A stretch of 64,000 bases of DNA from Monarcha castaneiventris obscurior. Its lineage: Eukaryota; Chordata; Aves; Passeriformes; Monarchidae. Position 1 is the first letter of the stretch, and each line of letters starts with the position of its first letter. The notes beneath the pieces were generated by a model, which worked only from the letters and a program-made list of their open reading frames with translations, made no database searches and was not told where the DNA came from. The stretch is from contig JAMPIT010000417.1 of NCBI GenBank assembly GCA_026261815.1, positions 591,501-655,500 on the forward strand, in the 5' to 3' direction. Both the position numbers and the translations under genes were made by a program. Below, piece by piece: positions 33,200-48,424 of this stretch.

Positions 33200-36100
33200 T
33201 TTGCTGAACTGAATTTTTGGAAGGTCGAACAAAGATTTGTTGTGAGGAAATGGCATTTATTTCATGTCACAATTTTTTACCTCTTCCCCTCAAATTGCTT
33301 GCTGCTCCTACCAGTACACCAATAGCACTCTCAGTTGTATTCTGGAAACAACTTTTTGTGCTACCTGATAACCTAGAAATGGAAATTTGTCAGTGTCCAA
33401 AATCAAGGCTTAAGAAAATTGGGTTATATATTAATATTTTTTCCTATATGTAACATTTCTATTTTGTGACTTATTATATGTGATAATGTTTAATGAATTT
33501 CCATCTACTGCAGGTATTATCTTTTATGTATTCAGAGACACTTTTCCCCCCCTTTACTTTTCTGTAAGTACTTATGAGAATATACTACTTCCTGTATGTT
33601 TTCCTTCCGAAGTGCCACTTTCTTAATAGATATGAACCTCTACCATATGCTGCAAATGATAGGCATACACTGTACTATAATGTGCTCTATTACACCAGAA
33701 AAAGTTTTACTATATTAGCATAAGTCAAGCTATCTTTTTCCTAATTGATTGTTTTCTTTATTATCAGTTCCTATTTAATTCTGTACTTTAATATGACCAG
33801 TATTTGTAAAACATGCACCTAGTCTTCTGAATGTTTTCATCATTTTTCCAACTCTTCAATGAAGTATGCCTCCTAATACTGTCAACATCCAGTACTAACA
33901 GCTAGGAAACAACAGGACCTCTCCTGTATTTATGGAGGGATGTAAGATTCACATATAAGGTTCCAGTGTGCTAAGGAAACTTTATTCCTCTTGCTTTATG
34001 TAACTTCCACAGAAATGTTTTTTCCAATAAAAAATTTTCCTAGTAGGCCAAATTTGCATGAGGCACTGGAAGTACATCAAGAATTTAAGAAACATGCCAA
34101 TAATTTGAATGTCCAACATCAAGTTTCTAGAGCTAGCCTAGTGAATCCAAGATGTTTGACAGGGTTTGACTGATAGATCAAAGGGTAGAAGAGCAACAGC
34201 TTTGTTAGCAGATAGGTAGAGGTTAGGGTGTTGTGGAACATACCAAATGGCATGAGGTATCTTGTGCTGTTTTGGCAATTGAGTCAAGTCTTCACTGGCT
34301 TACAGTATTATGGCCCCTCTTGGATGGCAGACTTCTTTCTAAGGAAGGTTTAGCATTAATTGCTTCTATGAAATAGGGGTGTTGAATCATTAAATCAGAT
34401 ATTTAATTCCTTTATTCACTGTCCCTTCCCACTGCAAATGCATATTCTTCAATTAAGAATCAGGACAGTAAGTACAGTGAAAGCACCACACTATTGTGTC
34501 CTGTTGCTCTTTTTCTTCAGGTCAATAGCCTCAGTTTACTCGTTTATTTAGTGATCTAGTTGCTTGCAATGCCTGTGTATGCTTCTTCTTGACAACAAAG
34601 CAAACATATGTATCTTTTGCAACAAAAATTCATCATTTCACCTTCTCACTTCTTTTGATAATTTTTATGCTGCTCCATTTGCAAGTAGTTAACATAATTT
34701 CATTTTTAAGTATAGTATTTTCTACTGTGCTTGGTAATTTAAGATTTATTCTGCTAAATACTCACTCCCAAAGTGTCTCTTTCATTTACAAAATGTATCC
34801 TCTCTAGGCAGGTCCAGTATTGCTTTCACTTGTAGAAAAGATCCCAATATTTTATTCTTTATTGAAGGAAAAATCTTATCTATAACAAATTATTCCTATC
34901 ATTACTAATGTTTTTCTTGATTCTTACAGAACTAAATAGATTTAGGTATACTGAGAGCTAGGGGAAACCTTTGTGTTTTTGGTCTTTAGGTTTGCTTTTT
35001 TTAAGACCAATGAACTTCAAACCACTTTGTGTCTGGATTTTAACTTTGATTTTAGTGGTATACTGTGTTCCTGTCAGACTACATTATGCTTTGCTGGCCT
35101 TGTTTTCCAGAAACACTAAGCAACTATAATTAATCAAAGGCAAGTGTTAACTTACAAATATTGGAATTCTATTCTTTGTTAGAGCTAGGGAAACTTACCT
35201 GAAAAATAATATATTTTATAAAAAGAATTGTACAAGCTTATGAGCATGATGTTTTGCATAGCACACAAATAAGAAAACAGTTTTGTTTGTTTTGGTTTTT
35301 GCTTTAAAAAACAAGACTTTGGAGAATGAGTGATGCATCTGTAGGGGATGTGCCTTAGTTGATGCTGAAATTAATGTTTGGCAATTTGTTTGAACTTGGA
35401 TGACAGAAGTCCTGACACTAGCAATCTTAGGCCAGCTAGAAACCCAAGAGACCCAACAAAAAAAAAGATAAAAGGAAAGAAAGACTACTTAGAGGCCTTG
35501 TGGTATTGCTGAGCAAAAACCCGAGCATTTAAAAAGCTCACAGAAAATTTGTGCTTGAGTTAGAAACTGATTCAGATCACTGCTTGCATTTTCTGAATCC
35601 TATTATCACAGAAGATAATGAAATTCCTGAGACTGCCTAAAGGACATTCGGGAGTGAGCTTTTCATGTCCTCTAATTAGTCCCTTCATGGACACTTGGGT
35701 TTTTCCAGATCCTCTGGCCTTGTGCCTAAGTTACTGTCTTGTGAACTTCCTCAGTTGTCTTTAAATCTTGCTGTCTGACTTAGTTGGGCTTGATTAAAAG
35801 CCCACTGAAGTTAATGGAGAGTTCCATCACATTCAGTGGTTTTTGGGGCACTACTTAAACTGGAAGCATATCCAGCTGTGACCGTTGCCTAACACATTCC
35901 TAGTTAGAATGCACTCCCACTGCATAGTTTCTGGCAGTAGTAAATGAATTAATTTATTCCCCTGCTTTTTTTGAGAGGGCTTTGTTTCCATTTCAGTTCT
36001 CCCAGTTCTTGGAGGTGCAATGACTCCTAACTGTGTTCTTGAACTTAGTGCCAAAGCCTCAGGGACGTCCTATTCTTGTTTTTCCAAAACTTTGATTATA

Positions 36101-39100
36101 AAGCACTGAGCCTTTGATTCAGACTGTCAACATTCACTTGTCATAAATATAAATTTTGCTTTGTTTTCTTTTCTTTCAGTCTTCACAGATTCATCCCCAG
36201 GAACTTGTGATAAGAAAGAATGTGTGGAAAAAATGCTAGCTTTGCCATAAAATGAAAAATCCCATTCGACCCTCAGAAAGAGCTTGGGTATTGCGCCAAC
36301 TTCCCCTCTCGTCAGCTTCTTGGCCTGCCAGTCTGAACAGAAGTAGAGGTCTTCAGTCTACTGTGTCAGCTCTGGAAAATTCTAGTACTGGTTTTTAACA
36401 AGAAAAGCAAGATACATCCAGCTTTGAAAGGAGTGACAGGGGAATCCCAAAATAACTCACTCATTTTCCTATTTCACCTTGGCACCTGGCTAAAAAATTT
36501 TCCTGGTCTGAAACTGAGTAATAAAGCAAAATAAATTAGCGTGTTGATGTATTCTCATCTCGAATAAGAGTAACAGAATAAAAGATCACCTTCTCCTGGG
36601 CCAAGGACCAGTCCTGCATAAGGGCGAGGTAATACATGAGTATTCCAGTAATGGTGACAGTAAGTTCAACTCTTGTGTTATGCAGTCTCTTAAAAAGTCA
36701 TATTCAGTTTCCTCCAACTCTTACGTATTTTGTGACCAGAAGTACATCTGTCTGGTGAACAAAATGGGGTCACTCACGTTGTGTGACAGAGACAGTTGTG
36801 TTTTGGTCAGAAATGGGAGGTCCATGAATATTCGTTTCTCAAAATATGCTATGCCTCATGAGCTTGTTAATGTTAGTATGAGGAAGCAAATGAATGTTTG
36901 TTTTCTTTGAGTTTGCTGTAGACAAGTGACTGCAAAGCAGATGTAACTCCTTCTAGAGGCATTCTAAATTCTTTGGAAAGACATATCTTATTGTGAATTT
37001 TAAAAAAATATTTTGGGATTTAAAATATGACTTTTCAAACAATATCTTTTTGCCTACATATATGAACCTCAATCTAATTCAAATGCATTGGTTTTAGTTT
37101 TCTAAATAAAAGTAGTATTTAGCACTCCATATTATGCCGGCTAAATGAAGAATTTTACTACAGTGCATAGCAAAGAGCACTCCCTTTTTGCACCTGTATT
37201 AACCTTTTTTGACATCCTACTTCTCCCAGGCATTTAATATGAAAATCCTCCAACATTTTCATTGATGTTACATGCTGCACCAGTGCATCTGCTTCATGTC
37301 CAAATAAATGTTTTTCTCACCTTGTTTTTGGTCTGCGACTTGTTTCCTGAATCATTATTTATTATTTATTTTCCGATTTAAAATATGTGGTCAGAATTAT
37401 ATTGAACAAAGGAAAAGCATGATGTGAAATCCTGGAATCACTGAAGTGACTACAACCAGTTTCAGGGCTAAAATCCAGGCCAGTATTTTAGACTGATTCC
37501 TTCTGCGATACTGAACACTCTTGAATCTCTGTTTGTTTGTTTGCGTGTTTGTTCTAAAGGCATAGTGAGAGGATGGAGGGGTAGAAAGCTGCTTTGATAG
37601 ATCCCTTGCTTGTCTCAGTATCACTTGCATTTCATGAATTGCTGGATTGTGGAACTCCGTTCACCCTAGGGCCCTGGGAAAAGGAGAGCATCATATGAAC
37701 CTCTCTGGGACTAGGGAACAAAGACTGGGTAACAGAAAAACAAATATCTCAGAGAGAAGGAGAAAGGAAGGAAATCATGTGTCTGCAGAAGGGATTAGCA
37801 TTTCCATTTTGCTCATCAAAGTTAAAAGAAGTACAAAAGAAGGATTTAGAGTGCTCCAACTGTTCCATCCTCTGTGCAAATCAGCATAAACAGCAGGGAA
37901 AAGAGACTTAAACAGAAAATGTGAGATAGTTACAATTGTTTTTGCTAGCAAAGCCTTGTTTAGATTTAATTATTTCTGCATAAACAGTGAATGCAAGTAA
38001 TAAAAAGAAACTTTTTAATGAGTCAGAAGAATAACTACCTGTTATGTACAGATCTACTCAAGTGTCTTATTTCTCATGTTTGCCTGATTTTTGGTTCTTG
38101 ATGGTGGATTCCTTTTCAATTCACATACCCTAAAGTCTGTTATTCTTTTCCTTAATGGTTGCTTTTATTGTGACCTCTTATTTCCATGGTTGATACAGGC
38201 AGATAGTATATGACTTTTCCCTGTCATTTAAATATTTATTGTTGCTCTTTTTGTACTACCTGTCCAGCTGTTTAGTTTTGGATTTTGGTGGTTTTCAGTT
38301 GTTTTTTTCTGGGTGGTCAGGGCTTTTTGAATCTTTCAGAAAAAAATAACATGTCAATTTAAAATTTGTCAGATGTATGCTAGGTCTGTCGAATATTGCT
38401 TGCTAACAGTAAAATCTCAGAATATTTTCGTGCAGTCTGGTCTACCAGACTGTGATGAATTTCTAAGTGAGCATGCAGAATGTTGTTTTCTTGCGTATGT
38501 AAAGACCATGCCTATATAGTCTCCGATACATCATTGGATTTGGTATACTTGGAATTTCTAAGTTGTTAAGAGAAAAAGCATTAGCTTTAACAGAGACTGT
38601 GCACATTTACAGTAGAATCAAACAATCCATAGTTACAGCAACAGAAATAGATGGCTCCCACTTTTCTTTCTGAAAGGGTGATTTAGAGCCTTCAATATCT
38701 GCTTCTGAAATTACTAAACTTTGTTGCAAACTGTCAGCAAGATCCAAAACCTATTACTTTTAATCATCTTAAGACAGGCTTGCTGTAAAATTCAAAGATC
38801 CTCCTTAAATATATTTTCAATTTTACATCTTTAACATTTGTTTAGTTATAAGGCCACAAGTTAAATCCATCATAGCATGCTATTCACTCTTTCTCTATGT
38901 TATAAATTTTAAAGCAGGTGAAAAGCTTGTCAGATTGTTACTATGTAGTATATACAAATAAACCGTACTGTTAGCCTAGAAAAGCACTTCAGAAATCAGA
39001 GAACTCCAATTATTCAAAATCTGCTAAAACAGGTCTGAAATACCCTTTATAATAAATTATGTTCCTAACACTTCTTTTTATTTGATTAAAAAGTATCAAG

Positions 39101-42100
39101 AGAATATATTTTTTCTAAGGATATTTAGTAATTTTGGTTTTGAAACAACTGGGAGGTAATACTGAAATAAACATTGATGCTAGTGCCTAAGATAAAAATT
39201 TTCCCTGTTCCATGTAAACATGCATATGAGAGGAGAGATGGTTTTTTCTAACGATTTTCCTGGAGAAATCTTAATGGGTCAATTTTTTCTACCATGTTAC
39301 TATTCCTTTCATACTTTTGAAATGACTTGGGTTACAACACACGTGGGTTGGTCTGTCAGGGACGTGCATGCACACAGATCTTTGCAGGTTATACCAGAGT
39401 TCATTAATGAAGGCAGTTTCAGGAATTCCCACTGAGGCAAAAGGCAGGAGTCAGAGCTTCTGACTCACATACTTGGGTCCTATTCCACTCACATTAGACA
39501 GACTGTCATTCTTCTAAAACCAAATCCACAGTTTGTGTTTAAGAGGTATAATTTACATCAGTTTTGAGAAGGAGCAGGGAAAGAAATCACTGTTCTTTCT
39601 TTAATCATGGTTGAATATAAGATAGCACTGCTGAGTATGCAACCATGTGGTGTTGCAAAATGGTTTTTATTAGCATACAGAGTTATTGTCTGCTGTTCCA
39701 GCCCAGCCTGTGGACTGGTGGTGTTAGACCCTTTCAGGAAAACGCAGTTCCTGGCCCCAGAGATGGAAAATTTCAGCATGTTTTTGCTTAGCTAAACAAG
39801 TACAGTTCAGAGCTGGGTTATCATATTTATCACTAAAAGATGAATGATGTTTTGCTTGGGATTGAAAAATAAACCAGAAACAAAGTTCAATAAGACAAGG
39901 ATATGGAATTCAGCAGAGCACAAGCTTTGTGTTGTATGTTGACATACCCATGTATTCAAATGAAATTGTGAACAGTATTATACTACACTTATTTCATAGA
40001 TAGAGACTGTAAGAGATTTTATGAAGCATAATGTCCTCAATATCCTGAGAAAATTTGAAATTGATGTAATGAATTAAAGTTGGTTTTCTCATTAGCCAAC
40101 TGTCCCAGTTTCCTATGAAGTTTGAATATGAAATTGTATGTGTGCTCTTAGGTTTGCATTTTGTATTAAATATATTGCAGTGGTTTATACCCTCTATACA
40201 TGTTTCCAAAATGTTAAAAAATGTTTGTAAATAAGATGGTATTTGCAAATTCACTTGCATTTGAATGCCTTCAACTAATCCTACATTTGCAACATAAAGG
40301 TGTTCTCTGCTTTCACTGAATTTGTTACAAAATGCGTGGATATTAATAACTTGTAGTACCTTAAATTTTATAACAGTACAACTCACTAGCAAGTAATTCT
40401 CACATGCAGAAAAAGTTCTGACATCCAAAAAAAGTTATAATTCCTCCAGACTGCAGAATATAATCTGGGAATTATTTGTGCAGTGTATAAACCAGTCATT
40501 TTAAGATTTTGCTCCGTCACCAGTGTGTCAGACATGCATTTAATGTTCATGTTCTCAAAATATCAATTGCATCCTTCAGTGCCATATATGCATTGTCTCC
40601 TTTTGATTGTTTCTTGTAGCAGGAGCCAAGGTACTGGCTCTGAGGGCTTTGACTTCAAGGGACGCTCTACTGACCTTAATTTACATTGTTCTGATCTAGT
40701 ACTTTGGAAATATCTTAATTCTCTTAATCTCTTTTGGAATCAATGATTGAGTACGGGTCCTGTTAGATGGTCCAACCCTGGCTACAACAGAGAATTTCAG
40801 GCTCTATCCAGCTTTTGGATGCTTTAGCTTACTCAGCTGAGGGTGCAGAAGGAATGGTGGCACTCCGTGGGTGCATGGGAGGTGGGTGCTGTGGTCAGGG
40901 AATGCGGGGCAGAAGTGAACGAGCCAGTTGCACAGAGTGAGACAGACATAGCTGGTCTGGGCCAGGGCTAACCACAGCCTGACTCCAGGACCTCTGGCAC
41001 TGTAAATGAGACACATCACCCTTCAGCCAATAGTTCTGTTTATTTGGTTTGAACTTCTGCTTTAAACTGTTTCTCTTTGGAGTAGATGTGGGAACATGTC
41101 CTTTGAGAAACTAATGTACAAAGAATGTGAGAATCTTGGTTTTTCTCCTAGGCTTTAAGGAAAACTATTCATTTACTTTAGCTCTTAGAATGACTATGGA
41201 TTTATCTATTACCAATAAAATAATGTGTCTGTGAACAAGAATTAAAGATGTTTTTAGCCAGACCTTCATTTATATGAATTAAATATTTGGAAAATAGCTT
41301 TAAAAAGTTTTTAGAAAATATCAACAAAGACAACAGTTCAGCAAAAGTGCATATTGCTGTGAGCATGACAATGAAGGAAACTGTCATTGGTTGATGAGTG
41401 GCATGTGAACTTCTCTGCTATTTTACAGGTCAGACAGTCATGTTTTTAAATTGCAGGTATCCAAGAAAAATGCTTAACTTAATGCTCTATGCTTATTTGT
41501 GGTATTAAAACATTGTTTTTCAGCTCTATTTGAAATATATGTGGCATTTTCCAAAAGTGTTTTTGTAATTTATATACACACACTCACACACACGCGCACC
41601 AAATTGCAAATTTAGTGTGTTTCAGCGCTATTTCAAGATTGCTTATGTCTTGTTTTCACACAAAGCTGTGCTGATGAATGTGTGAAGGAATCATTCATGG
41701 GGAAGTTTCATCTTGTGCAAGTTTCCTGAAGTCAGGAAACCCAGATTAATCTGGATTCATCCAGCTTTAGACTAAGGGAATAACTTCAGCTCTGGTGCAG
41801 AGGAAAATTCTCCATACAGGCACAAGGGAAACGGTGTTGAATTTCATTGTATAAATGGTGCTTTCTTTTTGTTTCAGTCCTTTGATGTACAGTACAGTGA
41901 TTATAGTGTTGTTTGCCCAAATGCCCGCAGTTATTTTGCTGATTCCTTTGGAAGTCAGTTGGTTCACTGTAAGTAGCTGGGGAAAAAATTATCTGCTGGC
42001 AACTTGGAAAAAGGCCTTCTGTCACCTATGCATAAATTCAGGTGTAAACTTTAAAGTTTCCTATCTGTAAGAGCAATAGGGGAATTCTCCTATGATGGCG

Positions 42101-45100
42101 AAAAGCCTTTGGTAGTTTTAGTGCCCCAAAATGCATTAATTAGATTATGTGATAACAAGTAATGGAGATTTTTGGTCCAAATGAAAATGTTGTATATGAA
42201 GATCAGAAGTATTTTTTTAACCATCCATGGGAAGGGAGTAAGTGGAAATATTCAGCTATAGCCTGATGTGGTCAAAAGGGTAGGCAAGGAGAAATGTTTG
42301 AAACTGGGCATTTATAATTTATGAAGTGTATCTGAATGACCACGTGTGAGGGGAGAAGCAAGAAAGAAAAAAAAAAGAGAATTGGTGTACTGGAGACCAG
42401 AAGAAAGACATTTTAACAACAGAGCTTTACAAAAATAGTGACAAGAACCATGCATGGGAATGACAGACAGTTCAGGTATATGAAACAGCATGGCATGTAT
42501 TGACAAACTTCAGACCACAGAAGAATGTGGGGTCCAAAAGAAGGGTGGGGGAGATATTAACATCAGGAAGGAAGACACATAGATGACTTTGGGGAGAATG
42601 ACAGAAGAAAAAGAGTAAGCTCCGTTTTCCCCATTCAAAATTCCGGTTTCTTTAATGGAGTCATCAGCAGAAGACTGGGGAATCCCTACCACAGAGGTTA
42701 AAGATCAAGTACCGTGAATCAATAAACTTGTCTAAGGAAAATGAGCAATGGGAGATCATCAGGAAGTGGAAGAGATTGAGGGAAGGACTAAGAGCTACTG
42801 AAGAATGACCTGAGATGTAAGAGGACACCTAGTGTCCACTGATGCTGCTGTTTAACTCATAAATAAGATGTTGAACCACCACTTTTTCACATAATTGTTT
42901 CCTGGAAGGAAAAAAGACATTTCAGTTTATCTCTGTTATGCAGAGATGTAAGTGTTCATCTCATTTGTAATTTCTAGTATTCATAGATTTTCTTTGCCTT
43001 AGTAAATTCTGAGGAACACAGCTGCAGCAGGTGAAAATCATCAAATTTTCCCATCAGAGTGCAGATTAATGAAAGTTGAGCCCTGAACATTTTATGGTGG
43101 TTTAATGATAACTAATACACAAGCATGATATGCCAAAACTAAATATACATTAAAGAACAGTGCAGTGTGACTTGTAAAATTACATTACTGAAGTAAAGCC
43201 ATCTCTGAGGCAAATAATTTGGAGCCTGTGGTGAGCTTAGTCTGCTGGCAGAAGTCGTTGCTTTAATTTACACCTATGAAACTTCACTAACAAAGGCAGA
43301 TTTTGGCCCACGTGCTACTTTAAATAGAATTCAAGGGCAGTGAATAAGTCAGACATTTCTGTCATTAAAAAGAATCCTGCTGAGGGGACCAGTCAGCTTT
43401 GGTTGCTACTCTATAGTGCCAGTGACTGTCACTGTATCAGCTGCTGCAGAGAAAAGTTTGCTTCTGAAGGACTTAATGCAAGAGAATTTGAAATGGTTTC
43501 ATTTCATTATGTCTGGAATTTTATATCATTGAATAAAGATAATAAAGGGAGCAGAGGAGAACTCCATAATATATAGTCTGAGAAGAATAACCAAAGGCAA
43601 CAAAAACTTTCCCTTTGGCAGTTAGTTTTTTCCCCTTTACTCCATGAAACATGAGAACTTTTATTATATAAAACTGTGCCTTCTTGTGAATTTTTCCTTT
43701 AGGTTTGCCAATGAGAGATGATGATTTAATTCTTTCCAGATATTCAGTTGATTTAATATAATTTCTTTCATGTGGAACAAAAAGGGATAAATGGGCACAG
43801 ATCCTAGAATATCTATTCTTTTTGACAAATCCTTAAGGGTACATTTCATGGAATCACAACATATTTTTGGCACTCAATTCTTGAAATAATTACACGGTGT
43901 TTGATTATAAGGCTGTTTATTGAAGATCATATGTTGTTTGTCCTGTGTGCTTACCCTGGTTTTTTTCTTTGTTTTAATGGACTGAGATGTATGTTTGAAT
44001 CAGAAATACTATTTAAAATGGACATATGTGGATAAGAAGCCCTCTTGTCCAGGTTCTCTAGACGCAGCTGTTACTATTTCAAACCCAGAAGCTTTCAAGT
44101 ACCTCATTCTCATTTCATTTCTCTTGGATTATTTCCAGAATAGCTTGAAGCATTGATTATGGTTTAAAACTTCATTTTCCTCTAAATAAAACCAGTTTCA
44201 TGAAATTCTTCATTTCATAGTATCTTTTATTCACTCTTGTGCCTCTTCCTCTACCCTGTGTTGCATACGTGCATGCAGTATGTTTCTTTTGTGTGCTACA
44301 CATATTTAATTGGAAAAAACCATACTGAAACGAGCATATGTATCACTCAATTGGGAGCTATTGACACAAAGAACAACCTTGCCACTGTGGAATTCTGGCA
44401 AGAAGATGAGTCAGTGTGGAGAGAAAATGAATGATCCAAACCAAGATTTTATTCCCTAATTAGATTGTGTATTGAAGTAAAAATGTGTTGTGTTAAGGGT
44501 GAGCCAAAAAGAAATACTGTGGGTACAAGGATTTAATAGGAGAGCTGTTGAGTATTTTCTTCTCAGCTTTCTCTTTCCTTTGAAATTCACTTTCAAAATT
44601 AATGTCTTTTTCTTCTGTTCTATATATGATTAGGGTAGAAAAGGGCTTAGGGAAACTCAAACAGTTTACCTTTTTAGCCCTTACTTTTCCCTTAGTTTTT
44701 TAATAGGAACCCATAAGATCATCCTCCCCATCTGGGAGCGACTGCTTCACTGACTTCATTGTCCCGAATGAGGGAACAGCTGAATTTTGTTGCTATTGCT
44801 GTCATAGTCATTTCAAAACAGTGCTGCTGTTCTTACTGTCAAATTGTTGACCAGAATCCACTTGGGACCAATGTAACCCAATCTATCTGTATAATAAGAA
44901 GTTTAATTTTACATTCCTGCAACCCCAGAGGATGTAAGATCAGATGTTTATCTGCCCTAAAAAAAAAAAAAAGCCTGAAAAATGTTTATCTTGAAAGGTA
45001 ACTTGTTCTTTAATGAAAAAAATAAACTTGCAAGTTGGATTTCTGATACTCTAAAATCTGAATTTAAGTTTCAATTTGCTCCATATCAATCAACATTAAG

Positions 45101-48100
45101 TATCCAGCTGTTTTCCCATCATGAGTAAGATGGATTTACAAAGCCATCCCCTTAGATGGCCAAAGATTTCATAATTAAATGGTGTTTGGACAGTTAGAAT
45201 TTCTTTAAACATTTTTCTATAACCATCAAATACTGACTTTTATCCTTCAGCATGCACAATTTTTTTTCTCGTGTTCCTAGGAAAAAAATAGAACCTTTTC
45301 ATTACGTGAATGAAATGATATGGAGGCTAGCAAGAAACCAAAACTTTGCTTTTGATTTTGTAGTACATTTGAGCTGTGATTGAGCACCTGAAAGTATTTA
45401 GTGGGCCATAGCACTTCAGTAAAGCACAACAAGTAAACACACCTCTGAAAATTAGTAGACTTGGGGTCTTACATCAACCAGTGTCTGATACATCAGCTGA
45501 TAAAACTAAGCATATAAGCTGATAAAACATGGAGAAGCATATGGTTTTCAGGGTGAAGACTAAGCCTGAGAAGCTGCCAGAGTTGATTTGCCAGCTGACA
45601 TTGCCTCTTCATGTGGTTTCCAACTAGTGAAATTGCTGGTTGTGGCATATTACCATATTCTTTCTGTAATTCATTCTAAAAGGCATGAAAAAAAGCATGA
45701 AACAGTGCACAGAATACAGCAATGCATGATCTGAAGAAAGCTCACGGGTGTTGCTCACACATCTGCACAGTTCCTTTGTGTTTGGATTGCATATTAATCA
45801 GTGCTTTAGTCAGCATTATAAATATTGAACACTTACTCTTAGCTGTTGCTCTTGTGCCAGCTCCCAAAAGAAATAACTCTAGACTAGGCTGAAGGATTAT
45901 AAATCTCAGGCTACAAGGATTGTGGTATTTTCCAAGGTTTCCAGCTCCCAGTTTTCCTCCCTAAAAGCACATGAGCATCCTCCGTCTCCTTCCCCATTTT
46001 TTTTACTTTCATGCAAAAGGATGCCCAGTAAGGAAGGTCTCTCTCAAGCTACATTCTTTTCCAAATGTTTTTCCTTCTTCCTCTTTAATCCCCTCATCAT
46101 GAATTTTTCCTCTTCCCTTCCTGATCATCTTTTTCACGTCTTTTATTTTCTCTCTTCTAGTATTTTACTTCTTTTTTGTTCTTCCTTATCAAAGTATGGT
46201 TATATTAGTGATATGAAAAATGAAGGGTAAAGTATTTTTGTTACTTGTTCAGATGCAGGCCACAACAAGAACCTTTTCCTATATCTGGAAGTACTGAGTA
46301 AAGCTGGTAACAACTAAGGGGCCTGAACAGATTCTTGAGATCTCTAAGAATTCTCCCTAAAAAGGTAATTTTTCTGCAATTACAATGCTGTGAAAGGGCA
46401 CTTTTTTAAAAGTGGAAAATGCCATCAATATGGCTAATGTTAATATACCTTCCTAAGTAAAGAATGCCATCCACAGCCATTTTGACTGTGATCTGTAAAT
46501 TGATTTCTGATTTGTTCACATCACATCACTTCCTTTTCATCACAGTTTGTATCTGCTCCCAGTTCTACAACTGACAAAATAACTCCATGATTTTGTGATG
46601 CAGAAGGGGGGCTGCAGTGCAGGGTTTGCAAAAGTAGGAAAATACAGGCACAAGTCTTATTAATGCTTTAAGGAAAATGGGAAGCATGGTTAACACTACA
46701 GCTGAAATAATCCTCAGTGTTCCTCAATATCTAATGTCTGCTACATTGATCCCAGACAGAATGCAGTTGTAAATGAAGAACACTGGAGAAAAAAAGGAAA
46801 GCATGGAATTCTTGGCTTAAGAACACAAAATTTACTTTTATGATTGTTTTTTTATTTGATGGTCAGTCCAATGTAAAGATATTTATATTTGTTTGAGGAA
46901 GAATTAATTATTTTAATCTTCTTCTTTATATAAAAATGAAAAATAAACCTCACACCGTGTTTATATGTGGTATTTTTAATTTAATGTTAAAGAACTTGCA
47001 CCAAACCAAAATAAGCACATAAATAACTGGCTTTTTAAAAGATCCAAACCACTGGGACCTTCAGAGAAAACCTTCAGGTGCAGCTTTCTCTTCCCAATTT
47101 GGTCAGTAATTTAGAAGCAGGGAATTTGGGGACCTTGTTCCTGGGAGATTTGTCAAAGACATTTTAAGTGTAACTCACTCCTATTTTGCTGCTAAACAGA
47201 GTTGAGAAGGGTTGCCATCAGTCTTTTTCATTGGAAGCAGTTCCAGTCATTAAAATAAACAAATCTTAGGATTCACAAAATCTTAGTGTGAACCTCTAGT
47301 CTGGTGCTGAAAGCAGCCTCTTCAGAGAAAAAAAAAATCTACACTCCAATTCAATCTGCTTCTGATTCAGCCAAGGACTTGAGCCTAGATCCTATAATAC
47401 CCTGAAGCCTATTCTCACTGCCAGGAGAGAGAATCAGTGATTATTTCAAGTCCTGTAGCAAAGTAGAGCATCACAAGGAGATTACCACCCTTGAAATAGG
47501 CTTCCTAGCAGTGGGAGCATGATTTCAGACAAATTCAAGGATTTCATTAACATATCATGCTACACAGACATCTTAGCAAGAAGAATATTAAATAAGAAGC
47601 ACGAACTTTTTCCTTTCCTCTGGCTGAAACTGTTTGCAATTTTTTTTCTGAATCCACTAAAATTTAATAAAAATGGTGATAGACCATTTTAATGAATACA
47701 AAACTATTGAAAAAGCCTAGCTTCACTGAGAGCTGCTGAGTCCACATACCACTTTCATTGCCCCAGCCCCTAATTAGGAACAGCTTTTCTTTGTGGAAGA
47801 TGTGATTCTAGTTTCCTCACAAATTTTCCTACAAAAAGACTGGGGGTGGGGAGAGTAAGCCTTGGAAAAGAGATTTCCAGATATACTCCCTGTACATGAC
47901 AGCACCAGCCTGGGTCTGCACGCAGGCACTGGAGGAGGTGTGAGGGCTGTGAGAAGTGGGGCTGTTCTGCTGCTGTATCTGTGTATAGTCTGGGCAATGC
48001 TTTCCCTGGGGAATTCCAGAGGGAGCTGGCCCACCAGGAAAGGGCAGGACATCAGGACAGACTTTAACACCACATCTGTAAAGATGCATAAGTGAAAAAA

Positions 48101-48150
48101 CACTAAAGAAACAAAACTAAATAAAGCTGATAGGCAGATAGTTTGGTCAA
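33200..48150. other. EPYC-KERA intergenic region, repeat-poor
   Basis: Fifteen kilobases with no recognisable CR1 or LTR copy and no reading frame that resembles a protein. A GC-richer patch lies at 40800-41000 and a short CA-rich run at 41574-41600. The frames reported by simple translation are all under 150 codons, with composition expected from AT-rich DNA. Regulatory elements for the SLRP cluster could lie here, but none can be pinpointed by eye. Confidence 0.5.
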
Positions 48151-48158
48151 ATAGATAT

Positions 48159-48420
48159 AGAATCATAGAGTGATTTATATTGGAACAGATCTAGTTCCAA
48201 CAGTTCTGTCATGGACAGGGAACCTTCCACTACACCAGGTTGTTCAGAGCCTCATCCAACCTGGCCTTGAGCACTTCCAAGCATAGGGCGCCCACAACTT
48301 CTCTGAAGCCTTCTCTTCTCCAGGCTGAACAGCCCCAGCTCTCTCAGTCTGTCTCCACAGGAGAGATTTTCCAGCCTTCTGATCAACTTAGTGGCCCTCC
48401 TTTGGACTCATTTCAATGCT
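48159..48420 (-). mobile_element. CR1 LINE 3' fragment
   Basis: Starts AGAATCATAGAGTGATTTATA and passes through 'CTACACCAGGTTGTTCAGAGCC' and 'CCAACCTGGCCTTGAGCACTT'. It then jumps to 'GCCTTCTCTTCTCCAGGCTG' and 'CTTAGTGGCCCTCCTTTGGA', so a middle portion of the CR1 end is deleted. Confidence 0.9.
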
Positions 48421-48424
48421 ACAG

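Noticed and set aside
45922..46230. 102-codon plus-strand frame rich in Phe and Ser
   Set aside because: Composition reflects a T/C-rich tract; no homology or conserved motif recognised.
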